63,656 nucleotides of DNA from a virus. The stretch spans positions 1 to 63,656 of the IMG/VR virus record IMGVR_UViG_3300017771_003653. One strand, written 5' to 3'. The notes beneath the pieces are model-generated. The model saw only the letters and a list, made by a program, of their open reading frames with translations, was not told the DNA's origin and made no database searches. Below, one piece after another: positions 15,153-24,523 of the stretch. How positions within the stretch are numbered: the stretch's first letter is position 1; every line of letters begins with the position of its first letter. The position numbers were made by a program, and so were the translations under genes.

Positions 15153-16131
15153 AATTCCTCATAAAATTTTTAAACCATACATCTTCTGAGTATTCTTTTT
15201 TGTAAAACTCTTTAGCTTTTTCAGAAACGTCATTTCTAAAGTTTTCTTCATCTCTTAATTTTACTGCTAGTTCAACTGCTTTTTCTACATCATCATTTTC
15301 AACTGAAAGATCTGGAAAGCATATTCTTTGTGTATCAACTTTTTGATTTCCTATGCAGGGTATTCCCCAATAAGCACAGTTTAAACTAAATGTTCCTGCT
15401 GCAACTGTTGGCATTAAGTGAACTGCATATTTAAAAGTAGATAATGTTCTCATCCATTCAGTCCAATTCATTCTTGGTAAATGCTCTAACTCTTGTATTC
15501 TTGCCTCATCTTGCATCATTGCATGTGAAGTTTGTGTGTACACTTGATTTCTAAAATGAGATGCTACTGTAAAGCTTTGAAAACCTCCGTACCATCTTGC
15601 AAAATTACCACCAATGATAGTTTTATCTAGCTTTGGTCCATTCATGTCTTCAACATTATCTGTTATCATTAGTGTTCTCATGTCAAAAACTTTCTTACCT
15701 GGAAATAATCCTTTGTAAAATTTAACGTCTGATTTGTTATGAGCAAGTATCATGTCAGTTTGACTTAACTGGTTATAAAAACCGATCTGCTCTTTAATAT
15801 CATAATCATTAAATAGCCAGCAAGGACCTTCTTGCATATAAGCAACTTTTTTATTATTTGACTTTAACATTTTTATAAAATCGTATGTTAAAAAATCACT
15901 TATAGGATTTTGTTGATCTTCATGCATTCTAACACCAACTGCATTTTTAAACACCAGGCCTTTCGGTAATATTACAATTACAAGATCATAATTCTGTATG
16001 CTAGCACCTGCGTCAATTGGATAGTGCTCTGCATCTAATTTGCACATCCATGCAAACTCAGTCCTCATATTATGGTGTTCTCTTCCTACCTTTCCTCTGT
16101 TTGGTAATTCAGATGTAAATGCTATCTTCAA
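15142..16131 (-). CDS. GT-B glycosyltransferase-like protein
   Basis: This is a 329-residue protein with two Rossmann-like halves. The second half carries FKYAVHLMPTVAAGTFSLNCAYWGIPCIGN, the place where GT4/GT1 enzymes bind the nucleotide sugar, followed by a region enriched in Asp and Glu. The N-terminal part reads YDLVIVILPK and NKKVAYMQEGPCW. The family is not certain and the substrate is unknown. It overlaps its neighbours by 4 and 11 bases inside the glycan operon. Confidence 0.7.
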   Translation of the reverse strand: MKIAFTSELPNRGKVGREHHNMRTEFAWMCKLDAEHYPIDAGASIQNYDLVIVILPKGLVFKNAVGVRMHEDQQNPISDFLTYDFIKMLKSNNKKVAYMQEGPCWLFNDYDIKEQIGFYNQLSQTDMILAHNKSDVKFYKGLFPGKKVFDMRTLMITDNVEDMNGPKLDKTIIGGNFARWYGGFQSFTVASHFRNQVYTQTSHAMMQDEARIQELEHLPRMNWTEWMRTLSTFKYAVHLMPTVAAGTFSLNCAYWGIPCIGNQKVDTQRICFPDLSVENDDVEKAVELAVKLRDEENFRNDVSEKAKEFYKKEYSEDVWFKNFMRNYEQ

Positions 16132-17417
16132 TGTATCTCCAATAAGCTCATGTCAAATGGTGGATTTTCAACTAATAATTCAGGGTTTCTTATTGCCTTT
16201 TTCCTGATGTGTATTTTTAAATTTCCGTACTCGTACTCACCAAAATCATATTCTTCTATTACCTTATTGACAGTGTGACATACTTCTTGTACTTCTCTTA
16301 CCCATGCTTCTTGAGTTTCTGGAGTTGGTGGTGTTCCTGCAACTAAGACTTTGTACTGATTTTGCTTTGGCAAACCTATTTTTATCTTACTAGACAGATC
16401 TGTCTTATTGTAATATCGGCTTGCAACTTTCCAATCATTCTCAGTAAAACCGAGCAGCTTATTTGCATATATATGCTCTTCGTCTTGTAGCTCTGTGATA
16501 TACGCTTGTTTTATCTCATGCTTAGGTATCCACACTCTTGAGAAGTACGGTTCTATTTCTGCTAATAAAGCTAAGCTTGGTGGAAAATTAAAAGCAAAGT
16601 CACAGTCGTATTTGTTTACTTTTTCTGTGTGAGAAAAATGTCCCCACTTTCTTAAAAATCTTCTTAACTCTATAATGTCTGCGCTCTGTTGTATTTGTAC
16701 TCTTTCTTGTGCTTTGTTATTGTCACTTTTAAACCAATCTTTTCCTCTAGAAGTAACACATGTAAAATGATACACTATTGCACCAAAAGTCTGTTTAATT
16801 TCTACACCTTGATGTCGAAGCCTCATTAATAAGTCACTGTCTTCTCTAGACCTTCTAAACATTGTGTCATAACCGCCTGCATCTTGCCATGTTTTTTTAT
16901 AGAAAGTAAACGGTGCAAAGAAGTACTCCATTGTTTTCTCTTCTTTACTTTCTTTTGCAAAGTGATTAAATTTACTAAAATCAAAATCATCAGGCTCTAG
17001 TCCAAAGTCTTTTGTAATGACTTCTTGTGATGTTCCGTGCAAAGGCGGCTCTATTCTTGTAGAGCTTAAAATTTGATTAGGTTTTACATACTTTAAAATA
17101 TCTTCATCATAATTTTCTGAGATAACCATGTCTGATTGAAGGTAACTTACGATTTCATGTTTGGCTAGTTCAACTAATAAATTGTTATTTCTAGCATATC
17201 CAATACAAGGCTTTACTTTATGAGTAACAATTTTTAGATCTTTAAACTTGCTTTTTTGAGTTTTTAACCATTCTGCTGTTCCTTCATTATCTGAATCAAC
17301 AAAAATTATTATTTCATGAGCATCTGATTTTAAGTTGATTATCAAAGACTTTACTAAAAGCTTAAGATGATTAAGCGTGTCATTTGAACAGTTAATTAAA
17401 AAACTAATTTTTTGCAT
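16128..17417 (-). CDS. GT2-type glycosyltransferase
   Basis: The N-terminal 250 residues form a GT-A domain: KISFLINCSND, IIIFVDSDNEGT, CIGYARNNNL, YLQSDMVIS (the DxD-like site) and YDTMFRRSREDSDLLMRLRHQG with the ED pair that serves as base. The last 180 residues are not recognised; they may bind the acceptor. The starting ATG overlaps the previous gene by 14 bases. Confidence 0.8.
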   Translation of the reverse strand: MQKISFLINCSNDTLNHLKLLVKSLIINLKSDAHEIIIFVDSDNEGTAEWLKTQKSKFKDLKIVTHKVKPCIGYARNNNLLVELAKHEIVSYLQSDMVISENYDEDILKYVKPNQILSSTRIEPPLHGTSQEVITKDFGLEPDDFDFSKFNHFAKESKEEKTMEYFFAPFTFYKKTWQDAGGYDTMFRRSREDSDLLMRLRHQGVEIKQTFGAIVYHFTCVTSRGKDWFKSDNNKAQERVQIQQSADIIELRRFLRKWGHFSHTEKVNKYDCDFAFNFPPSLALLAEIEPYFSRVWIPKHEIKQAYITELQDEEHIYANKLLGFTENDWKVASRYYNKTDLSSKIKIGLPKQNQYKVLVAGTPPTPETQEAWVREVQEVCHTVNKVIEEYDFGEYEYGNLKIHIRKKAIRNPELLVENPPFDMSLLEIH

Positions 17418-18201
17418 TCATTGCCTCCAAACCTTTTGATAAACCTGCCAGTTTATCTTTCATAAAAATTTCTATGTGACTTAATTGTGTTGAATTGCCT
17501 GTGTATTCATCTCCTGTTGGATTTCCAATTACAACTTTTAATTCTGGCCTGTACTTTTCTTTTATCATATTTGCAATATCAGAAAGCTTGTGTTTTTCTT
17601 CATATACACAATCTATATCTTTTATTCTTTCATTGTATGCAGATCTGCTGTCTCCGAGACCACCATCAATTAGAAACTTACATACCCTTGCAACGTCTTC
17701 AACATAAAAGAAGTCAAACTCTATATCATCTGCTACAATTATTTCTTCTCTTTCAAAACATCTTTTGATAAATCTTGTTTCCATCTCATCAGGCCCAAAG
17801 CATCCATATAATCTTAAGTTGTAAGAGTTTTTCCTGCCATTTATTAATCTTGTAGTAATTTTCTTTGCTAGTCCGTATGCAGTATTTTCATTTCTAAATT
17901 CTGCTCCTGAGCTGAAGTTTATTAATACTTGTTCATCATTTATTTCAGACATTAGATTCTCTATCATTGCCATATTATCACAAAAAACACTTTTATCATC
18001 TACGTCTTTTCTATTTCCGCCTACAACTGCTGTATTTATTATTACATCATAAAATTCTAATGCTCTTCTATGTATGCTTTCTTTATCTAGAAGATTTAGT
18101 TGATCTTTTCCTAAGCAGTGAACTTCATAGTCTCCTCTTAAATACTCATCTAATACTTTTGCAACAAAACCGTTGCCTCCTGTTATTAATACTCTAGACA
18201 T
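17404..18201 (-). CDS. NAD-dependent nucleotide-sugar epimerase/dehydratase
   Basis: This is an SDR protein with RVLITGGNGFVAK (nucleotide site), INTAVVGG, INFSSGAEF and TAYGLAKK (catalytic Tyr, Lys). It is short (265 residues) and the C-terminal substrate domain is reduced. I start at 18201, where AGGAGA precedes the ATG; the ATG 21 bases upstream would cover that ribosome site. It is probably a 4-reductase or epimerase of a 4-keto sugar such as those made by the dehydratases in this operon. Confidence 0.8.
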   Translation of the reverse strand: MSRVLITGGNGFVAKVLDEYLRGDYEVHCLGKDQLNLLDKESIHRRALEFYDVIINTAVVGGNRKDVDDKSVFCDNMAMIENLMSEINDEQVLINFSSGAEFRNENTAYGLAKKITTRLINGRKNSYNLRLYGCFGPDEMETRFIKRCFEREEIIVADDIEFDFFYVEDVARVCKFLIDGGLGDSRSAYNERIKDIDCVYEEKHKLSDIANMIKEKYRPELKVVIGNPTGDEYTGNSTQLSHIEIFMKDKLAGLSKGLEAMNAKN

Positions 18202-19073
18202 TGATATTCTCCTGTAATCCAATTAAGTACATCTATTTTTGGCTCCCAGTCAAGTAACTCCATTGCTGTTCTATTATCTGAGCACCTCGTCTCTCTCATC
18301 TCTCCTGGTGTTGCTGGAATATATTTTGTTGGATAATCTTCACCAAATGCTGCTGCTAATTGATTTATTGAATAATTTTTTCCAGTTCCTAACTCCAGTG
18401 TCATTCCTGAAAACTTCATGTCAACTTCTCCCCACATTGCCCTTAGACATTTTTCTATTGCTTTTCCAATATCTTCAGCATGAATAAAGTCTCTTCTTTG
18501 TTCACCATCACCTGTAATTGTTAGCGGTCGTCCTTCTTTAAACAGCCTGTCAAAAACTCCTAGCACATTACAATATGCACCCTCAGTTGCTGCGTGAGGA
18601 CCAAATACATTATAAAATCTAGTTATGCACGAAGGGACATCGTATATCAAGCTATACATTTTTATAATTTCTTCAGCCTGATGTTTTGTGAATGTGTAAG
18701 GATTTGCCATTATATTTCCATGCACAGAAGATGTTCCTGCGTAAACTACTGGGATCTTATTTCTTCTTGCATCTTCCATTATATTGACAGTTGCAGCAAC
18801 ATTATTAGAAAAAGTCATTCTTGGCTTTTCAAAAGAAGGTTGTATTCTTGACATGCCTGCTAAATGTATTATTGCATCTGGCTTCTGTGCAAATATTGAT
18901 ATGTACTTTACAGTAGACAGATCTAAATCGTAATATTTGCATCCTTCTTGTTCATTCTCTTTTTTCCCTGTTGAATAATCATCAATTGAAGTTACATCGT
19001 AACCTTTCTTTAATAAAACTTTTATAACATTTGTACCTATAAAACCAGCGCCTCCTGTTACTAATATTTTCAT
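18186..19073 (-). CDS. NAD-dependent UDP-sugar 4-epimerase-like enzyme
   Basis: An extended SDR with ILVTGGAGFIGTN, HLAGMSRIQPSFE, GTSSVHG, YTFTKHQAE (Tyr, Lys) and RFYNVFGPHA, GDGEQRRDFIHAEDI. These are the marks of the GalE/WbpP group. The start at 19073 is fixed by an ATGA overlap with the upstream stop; a longer frame adds a 24-residue basic stretch without family resemblance. It is in the glycan operon between a GT2 gene and another SDR gene. Confidence 0.85.
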   Translation of the reverse strand: MKILVTGGAGFIGTNVIKVLLKKGYDVTSIDDYSTGKKENEQEGCKYYDLDLSTVKYISIFAQKPDAIIHLAGMSRIQPSFEKPRMTFSNNVAATVNIMEDARRNKIPVVYAGTSSVHGNIMANPYTFTKHQAEEIIKMYSLIYDVPSCITRFYNVFGPHAATEGAYCNVLGVFDRLFKEGRPLTITGDGEQRRDFIHAEDIGKAIEKCLRAMWGEVDMKFSGMTLELGTGKNYSINQLAAAFGEDYPTKYIPATPGEMRETRCSDNRTAMELLDWEPKIDVLNWITGEYQCLEY

Positions 19074-19699
19074 CTTAATATCTCCGCGTATTTTTGATTT
19101 TGACTTTCTTGTTTTTGTATTGTTTTTGGGTGATACAAACACCACTGTTCTTCATAAGGTAAGAAAGCATCTTTTTTTGCACCGATAAGCCTTTCGTGAA
19201 CTGGTCTTACCCATTCAATATGATCTGCATTCTTATAAATTCTCTGTTGAGGATCTGGCCAGTTTACCCATCCGTTCTCTTCTACTCTCCAGTTCCACAT
19301 TTTAATATGATCATCTGTAAGACCTTCTACTGTGTTTACTCTTGGCACCCAATATAGTTCTACTTCTGGATTTGTTGATATAAGAGCTTTGATATTCTGC
19401 ATTAAAAACTGATTTGGTATTTCATCAGCATCTATATTAACAATCCAATCACCACTGCATTGTTTATTCATAAAGTTTTTATGAACTGAAAAGTCGCTAT
19501 ACAGTGCATGCTCTACAAATTTTATATGATGCCATTGATCATGTATGTATTCATCAAAAACATTCAATGTCTTATAATCAGAGTGATCGTCGATAATTAC
19601 TAATTCATCTTCAGGGTCTTTATTTTCAAGTATAAAGGGAATTAATTTTGCTATTTCTTTATGTTCGTTGTGTGTTGTAACCGCGTAACTTATTTTCAT
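19070..19699 (-). CDS. GT2 glycosyltransferase (WaaE/KdtX-like)
   Basis: A single-domain GT-A enzyme of 209 residues: YAVTTHNEHKEI, LVIIDDHSDYKT, WIVNIDADEIP (metal-binding DAD) and HIEWVRPVHERL. The RVEENGWVNWPDPQQRIYK block followed by VHE is typical of WaaE-like beta-1,4-glucosyltransferases of lipopolysaccharide core. The sugar specificity is not certain. Confidence 0.85.
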   Translation of the reverse strand: MKISYAVTTHNEHKEIAKLIPFILENKDPEDELVIIDDHSDYKTLNVFDEYIHDQWHHIKFVEHALYSDFSVHKNFMNKQCSGDWIVNIDADEIPNQFLMQNIKALISTNPEVELYWVPRVNTVEGLTDDHIKMWNWRVEENGWVNWPDPQQRIYKNADHIEWVRPVHERLIGAKKDAFLPYEEQWCLYHPKTIQKQESQNQKYAEILR

Positions 19700-19705
19700 T
19701 TTCTT

Positions 19706-20401
19706 CTATATGTCATCCAAAGTTATATTTTTAGGTTTGTATAAATCCTTTGCTAATTGTGCTTTAAGCTGTTTTTTCATTTTTTCATTTTGCTGTTTCA
19801 AAAAAGCTTCATTGGATTCTTTAATTTGTTTCTCAACCTGTGGAGTGGTTGCATCTTTTGCTTCTTGCGTAACAAACTTGCTAATATACTCGCTTGGCCA
19901 ATCATAATCCCTATCTCTAAAAACTGATGATCTTTTTAATATATCCCAGCTAAATGTTCTATAAATTGAATTCTTTTCTAAAACTACTTTTAATTTGCTA
20001 TAACTTTTTTTTGCATTGCCTCGTGATAAATTAATTCTGTAGGCTTGGTCACCTATTGCATACTTTTCTGTTCCTGTTCTTTTTAACCCTAGATTTCTTT
20101 GCTCTTGATATGAAGAGTCATCTTCACTAGTCATTAATATTGCAGGTCCTAGTTGTTTAAATATTTTTTTTGCCTCTTCAGGTCTAATTTTTCTATTCCC
20201 TCTAGGTCTTGGAATAGCATCAAGTTGAAGTGCGTGTATTAGTCTTATTTTTTTACCATCGTTTCGAAGATACATGTGTCTCATATTCAGTATCAGGCAT
20301 GTCCTATTTCTACTTTTAGCATCTTTCTTCTTGCCCTTGTAACGAAAATTTACTATTTCGCCTTCTAAAATACCACCCCACTGTGTTCTTTGCTTAGCCA
20401 T
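19706..20401 (-). CDS. Hypothetical protein, 231 aa
   Basis: This is a basic protein with a long charged helical C-terminus (KQIKESNEAFLKQQNEKMKKQLKAQLAKD) and a tail NITLDDI. The first 150 residues are mixed alpha/beta. I recognise no family. It overlaps the zinc-finger protein by 8 bases and interrupts the run of glycosyltransferases, so it may be a phage core gene that predates the island. Confidence 0.65.
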   Translation of the reverse strand: MAKQRTQWGGILEGEIVNFRYKGKKKDAKSRNRTCLILNMRHMYLRNDGKKIRLIHALQLDAIPRPRGNRKIRPEEAKKIFKQLGPAILMTSEDDSSYQEQRNLGLKRTGTEKYAIGDQAYRINLSRGNAKKSYSKLKVVLEKNSIYRTFSWDILKRSSVFRDRDYDWPSEYISKFVTQEAKDATTPQVEKQIKESNEAFLKQQNEKMKKQLKAQLAKDLYKPKNITLDDI

Positions 20402-20828
20402 CTGTTATGTCTTTTGCTATTCCCATTTCTTTGCAAGCATCTAAAAATGTATTATAAGTACTTGCATTTTCTGTGTCTAGCATTGATGAATAGTTCGGCA
20501 TTGCTTCTCTCTTCTCTTCAGGTATAGGGATAGTTTTGGCATATTTCCATTGCCACTCATCTTCTGTTCCTTCTGGATAAATAATACCCAGCTTGCCCAT
20601 ATTGACAACAGAAGGACGCCACCAAATACCTTTTTCTTCGTCAAATTTTTTCAACTTATTAATTAAGATAGTACCGTCCTGTTCCATTTTATCTTCATTG
20701 TCTTTTGTAAATCTAGAATCACTCATAAATCCGCAATTAAAACACATATAGCTGCTATACTCTTCCTGCATTTCTTCGAAACAATGGTGTTCACTATTAC
20801 ATATCGGACACTTAATTACTCGTTCCAT
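20394..20828 (-). CDS. Small zinc-ribbon protein
   Basis: Residues 7-35 hold a CPIC...CFNCG pair with about 20 residues between, a four-cysteine zinc ribbon, with a His pair nearby. The rest (144 residues in all) is acidic and rich in Trp (EKGIWWRPSVVNMG, EDEWQWKYAK). Zinc ribbons of this kind occur in many uncharacterised T4-like phage proteins. The start is one base from the end of the GT4 gene at 20828. Confidence 0.65.
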   Translation of the reverse strand: MERVIKCPICNSEHHCFEEMQEEYSSYMCFNCGFMSDSRFTKDNEDKMEQDGTILINKLKKFDEEKGIWWRPSVVNMGKLGIIYPEGTEDEWQWKYAKTIPIPEEKREAMPNYSSMLDTENASTYNTFLDACKEMGIAKDITDG

Positions 20829-22099
20829 TATATTTTCTCCAATTTAGGAACATTTAGCTTTGGAAGTTTAACACCTACAGTCTCTGTAAATGCTGGCAAG
20901 TGCTGATTTAATATGTTACCCAGCAGCTCTGTCATTTTCTTTAAGCTAAATTTATTTCTGTTTGATCTAGATAGTTTTCCTGCTAGCTTCTTGTACTGAT
21001 TGTAGTTCTTTTTAGTTTCTTTCATAGCTAATCCAGCTTTTTGAATATCTACTTGAAACCATTGTTGTTCTTGAACCCATATTCCTTCTTGGAAACCACC
21101 TTCAGGAACTGGGATTAGATTACCTTCAAGTAATCTTGTATATTTAGGATTTAAGAAGTCAACATGACCACTCCAATTAGGAGCGATAACAGGCTTACCT
21201 GATAGTGATGCCTCTAGAAGTGGCCTTCCATATCCCTCACCGTGTGTAAAAGTTATATTTGCACTTACTTTTGGATGATTGTATAAATCATTCATTTCAG
21301 TATCATGAAGATCTCCGTGTAGCAAATAAACATTTGGGATGTCGTCATTAATAACAGATGTCCTAATATCATCTATTCTCCTTAACATATCTTCTCTGTC
21401 TAATCTAGATACGCTTGCTCCGCTAGATTTTAGTATAAGACCTGCACCTTGTTTCTTTTTAAATGTAGACATAAATGTTTTTACTAAGTTACCTACATCT
21501 TTCCTGTCCTGTCCTAAGTTTCCACCTAACCAGTGGCCGACAAATAGAAAGTTAAATTTTTCTTTTACATTGTCCATCTCTTTTTTAAGGTCTACAGAGC
21601 ATTCATTTGTTTTATGAAATATATTAGTGTCTGCACCTTCAAAAAATGTAACTATTGGTGTGGTTGCTGTGAGTGAAACACCGGTGTCATTATTCTTCCA
21701 TCCTGAGTTTCTCATTACATGTGCACCAAAATTAGAGCTGCATAAAACCAAATTCATTCTGTTAATTCCTTCTATCCAGTTTGAAGGTATTATTGTTGCT
21801 TCTAATCCCGCAGTAATTCCTATATTATATTTTCCGATCGGCTGAAATTCATTCGGTATAACAATATGAATATGCACATCAGGAGTTCCTCTGTCCCAAG
21901 GCTTTATGCACTCAATTATTTTTTGATCGTTTGGATCATCTGAGTTCAATGCATTTTGTGCAGTTGCTCCCCACGGAAGAGCGTTTATTGTAACATCGTA
22001 TTTGTCTAAGCCTATTAGTGACCTAACAACATCTCTTGATCTTGCACCGTAACCTGACCTTGTTGCTACTGGTGCTGAAACTAAAACCGTTGGCTTCAT
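20828..22099 (-). CDS. GT4-like glycosyltransferase
   Basis: The 423-residue GT-B protein begins TVLVSAPVATRSGYGARSRDVVR and has FLFVGHWLGGN, then ITFTHGEGYGRPLLEASLSGKPVIAPNWSGHVDF. This last block, with the E-G-x-G-x-P-x-x-E-A pattern, is the nucleotide-sugar site of GT4 enzymes. Its ATG abuts the stop of the next GT4 gene, so the two are co-translated and may act in succession. Confidence 0.85.
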   Translation of the reverse strand: MKPTVLVSAPVATRSGYGARSRDVVRSLIGLDKYDVTINALPWGATAQNALNSDDPNDQKIIECIKPWDRGTPDVHIHIVIPNEFQPIGKYNIGITAGLEATIIPSNWIEGINRMNLVLCSSNFGAHVMRNSGWKNNDTGVSLTATTPIVTFFEGADTNIFHKTNECSVDLKKEMDNVKEKFNFLFVGHWLGGNLGQDRKDVGNLVKTFMSTFKKKQGAGLILKSSGASVSRLDREDMLRRIDDIRTSVINDDIPNVYLLHGDLHDTEMNDLYNHPKVSANITFTHGEGYGRPLLEASLSGKPVIAPNWSGHVDFLNPKYTRLLEGNLIPVPEGGFQEGIWVQEQQWFQVDIQKAGLAMKETKKNYNQYKKLAGKLSRSNRNKFSLKKMTELLGNILNQHLPAFTETVGVKLPKLNVPKLEKI

Positions 22100-23583
22100 T
22101 ATATCTCCTTCGTCATAGTTAAACCATTTTCTTTGATAACTTTTCTTCTCCAGTCAGTTCCATTTACCACAACCATTCTAGGTATTGGTTTGAAATTGTC
22201 GATTGTTTGTAGAATATCATGTGTAAATCTCTTTGACATTTCTGATGCTGTAAAACCGTATTCCGGATTTATAACATACTCATATCCTGCTTTTCCTCTC
22301 GCTTTAAGTTTTTCACCTCTTTCAGACCAAGCATTTTTCATCTGTATTGCAACATCTTGCCAGTCTGGTCTGTCATCTGAAATATACGGCGTAGGGATTG
22401 ATCCTTGAATAGATCTACTAGTTGGCCATACTGGAAATGCCCATTCGCCATGATCTTTGTAACGACCATCATGATTAGATCCCCACTCAGTTGTGTAGTC
22501 TTCATGTGTTAAATGAGTCCCATCTTCTTTTTTAAAGCCACAGTAGTCCTGCATACCGCCAGACACGTTTACAATTATAGGATTTCCTACCATCAAACTC
22601 TCTGCACCAGAAAGTCCAAATCCTTCATTTGAACTTATTAGTATTCCAACATCACCGATATTATAAAGAATATTCATTACTTCTCTATCATACTTTGTTG
22701 TTGAAAATATCACATCGTGTCCATTTCCGAGCTGTCTAACTACTTCAGGTAGATCTGTTCCGTTTTGGTCTGCAGGATCGCAGTGCATTAATAATGCACA
22801 TTTTTTAGCCTGTTCTTCTGTTAAAGAGTCACAAAATGCTCTGTACGCGTATACAATATCAGCAGGTAGTTTTCTCCTGATATTTCTTGCATTATAAAAT
22901 ATTACAAAGTCTTTTTCTTCACCTTTGAATATCTGTTCTTTTAATTCTGCTTTTGCTTTTTGTAATTTTTCATCACCTTCTGGAATTGGAAAGTAGTCTT
23001 GTTCACTTATTCCGTGAGGAATATAAGTAACTTGCCAATCTTCATATGAAGTCCTAACATTCTTAACAATATTAACTGTTTGCTTTGATATATTAAAAAG
23101 TGCATCTACAGAATCATAATACTTCTGATTCCATATTGGGTAAGGTAAATCATCCCAGATGTTGTAGTACATAATAGGAAGATGTGACCTGATCTCATGT
23201 TCCATCTGAAACAGCCATTCCCAGAATCTTGGGTCTGTATAGATCATTAATCCTTCTATTTCTGGATGTGCATTGAGAACCTGTCTTACAAGCTGTGGAC
23301 TTCCGTAACCACTGCAAGGATACATCCTTACAAAAGCACCTGGTACACCTGTTCTTTGTTGTGTATCTGCATCTAGATCAATTGCTTTTCCTTCATCAGG
23401 ATGCGTTATTGCACCGCCTATCTGTACCCAGTTAAAATGGTGTACTGTTCCCATAACAAACTCTTTAGACATGTTTCCTACACCTGAGGGCATTCTTAAA
23501 TCATCACTCAGTAGCAGAATTGTTTTCCGCTTGTTTGCTGGGAGGACTTCGTATCCGTTACGAATATCTCCTATCTTTAACAT
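22099..23583 (-). CDS. GT4-like glycosyltransferase
   Basis: A 494-residue GT-B protein. The first half contains LLLSDDLRMPSGVGNMSKEF, the acceptor domain start; the second half has VIFYNARNIRRKLPADIVYA and ISSNEGFGLSGAESLMVGNPIIVN, the GT4 donor-site signature with two glutamates. Together with the gene at 20828 it opens the glycan island in the direction of transcription. No signal peptide is present, so it acts on the cytoplasmic side. Confidence 0.85.
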   Translation of the reverse strand: MLKIGDIRNGYEVLPANKRKTILLLSDDLRMPSGVGNMSKEFVMGTVHHFNWVQIGGAITHPDEGKAIDLDADTQQRTGVPGAFVRMYPCSGYGSPQLVRQVLNAHPEIEGLMIYTDPRFWEWLFQMEHEIRSHLPIMYYNIWDDLPYPIWNQKYYDSVDALFNISKQTVNIVKNVRTSYEDWQVTYIPHGISEQDYFPIPEGDEKLQKAKAELKEQIFKGEEKDFVIFYNARNIRRKLPADIVYAYRAFCDSLTEEQAKKCALLMHCDPADQNGTDLPEVVRQLGNGHDVIFSTTKYDREVMNILYNIGDVGILISSNEGFGLSGAESLMVGNPIIVNVSGGMQDYCGFKKEDGTHLTHEDYTTEWGSNHDGRYKDHGEWAFPVWPTSRSIQGSIPTPYISDDRPDWQDVAIQMKNAWSERGEKLKARGKAGYEYVINPEYGFTASEMSKRFTHDILQTIDNFKPIPRMVVVNGTDWRRKVIKENGLTMTKEI

Positions 23584-23594
23584 TTAAACTCCTA

Positions 23595-23798
23595 TCAATA
23601 ACCGTTTTTGTAATTTTCTTTTAACTCTTCTGTGGATTTGATTTTACTTGCGAAATCTTCGTCATTTAAGTAAAGCCACATTGCTCTATTAACTAATTTC
23701 TGAAGTGTAACATTTTCCATTCGTCCTTTGTTTTTGAATCCGTTGTAAACTTCAGTTAATAACTTAATAGATGTGAGCCTCCAAATATCAATACTCAT
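23595..23798 (-). CDS. Hypothetical protein, 67 aa
   Basis: A small helical protein (IWRLTSIKLLTEVYNGFKNKG...). The family is unknown. An ATATATATAG stretch lies 20-40 bases upstream of its ATG and may be a promoter for the glycan island that follows. SD AAAGGA fits the start. Confidence 0.65.
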   Translation of the reverse strand: MSIDIWRLTSIKLLTEVYNGFKNKGRMENVTLQKLVNRAMWLYLNDEDFASKIKSTEELKENYKNGY

Positions 23799-23849
23799 AC
23801 TTATTTCCTTTGTTGTATATACTATATATATCGTGTAAAAGTGGAAAGA

Positions 23850-24296
23850 TTATTTTTTATTGTAGTCAAAGTCGATAGAATCATTTCTTTTTTGCTTCTT
23901 ATTAGAAGTTACTTGTTCTTCGTTCTTTGACCTCATAAATCTAAAATGATCAATGATAAAATTCATTGACATTATAACATTTGTAGGTGCAGGCGCATTA
24001 CATGCAAACCTATATCTTCTTATATGTGCAATATCAGCAGGTGTGAAAGAATCTAAAAATACACTCTCAGACTTTGCTTTTTCCCATAGTTTAACAGTTG
24101 TCTTTAACTGCAAACTATCAGCATGCTTATCTGCTGATGCTGCTATTTGTTTTAAACTTTTTGAGTCTGACCCATGAAAACAGATCATAAATTCTCTTGC
24201 GCAAGCTTTCTTTGCTTCTTTTATATTATTCCATATAGCACTTTCATATTCTGTGCCTATAAAATCTTCGCCATTTATTCTAACTATTGGTATCAT
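23850..24296 (-). CDS. Hypothetical protein, 148 aa
   Basis: The protein has a Cys-containing segment EAKKACAREFMICFHG, then a helical middle and a basic, Asp-rich tail (NKKQKRNDSIDFDYNKK). I recognise no family. Its ATG overlaps the stop of the Fe-S cysteine subunit gene at 24293, so it belongs with the two nuclease genes. Confidence 0.65.
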   Translation of the reverse strand: MIPIVRINGEDFIGTEYESAIWNNIKEAKKACAREFMICFHGSDSKSLKQIAASADKHADSLQLKTTVKLWEKAKSESVFLDSFTPADIAHIRRYRFACNAPAPTNVIMSMNFIIDHFRFMRSKNEEQVTSNKKQKRNDSIDFDYNKK

Positions 24297-24523
24297 TTCT
24301 TCCCCTTATCACATATTTCTGGTGATTTAGCAAATTCACACCATTTACATTTTGTGTTTACACCAAGCTTTTCATATGTTGCTTCTGTCTTGTAACTTCC
24401 ATCTTCATTGAAACATTCATTAATAAATAGGTCAACTTGTTTAAAAATTCTATTAATTGACACACCTGCTGAAGGAGGTTCAAATCTCTGTATCCACTTT
24501 ACTGCCAGTCGCCTTTGTCCCAT
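24293..24523 (-). CDS. C-terminal part of a Cas4/RecB-like Fe-S nuclease (separate gene)
   Basis: The 76-residue product carries CKWCEFAKSPEIC, three cysteines arranged as in the C-terminal cluster of Cas4/AddB-type nucleases, and begins with a helical part that continues the RecB-like fold. The fourth cysteine is in the upstream gene (YTQCPFKWK). The gene starts inside the end of that gene in the -1 frame, with AAAAGGA just before the ATG, so it can be translated on its own. No slippery heptamer is seen in the overlap. Either the nuclease is truly in two chains or a one-base error splits it. Confidence 0.65.
   Translation of the reverse strand: MGQRRLAVKWIQRFEPPSAGVSINRIFKQVDLFINECFNEDGSYKTEATYEKLGVNTKCKWCEFAKSPEICDKGKK

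Noticed and set aside
24499-24523. Programmed frameshift joining the two nuclease genes
   Set aside because: The -1 frame is closed by TAA just upstream, and none of the heptamers in the overlap fits a slippery site; independent start or sequence error is more likely.
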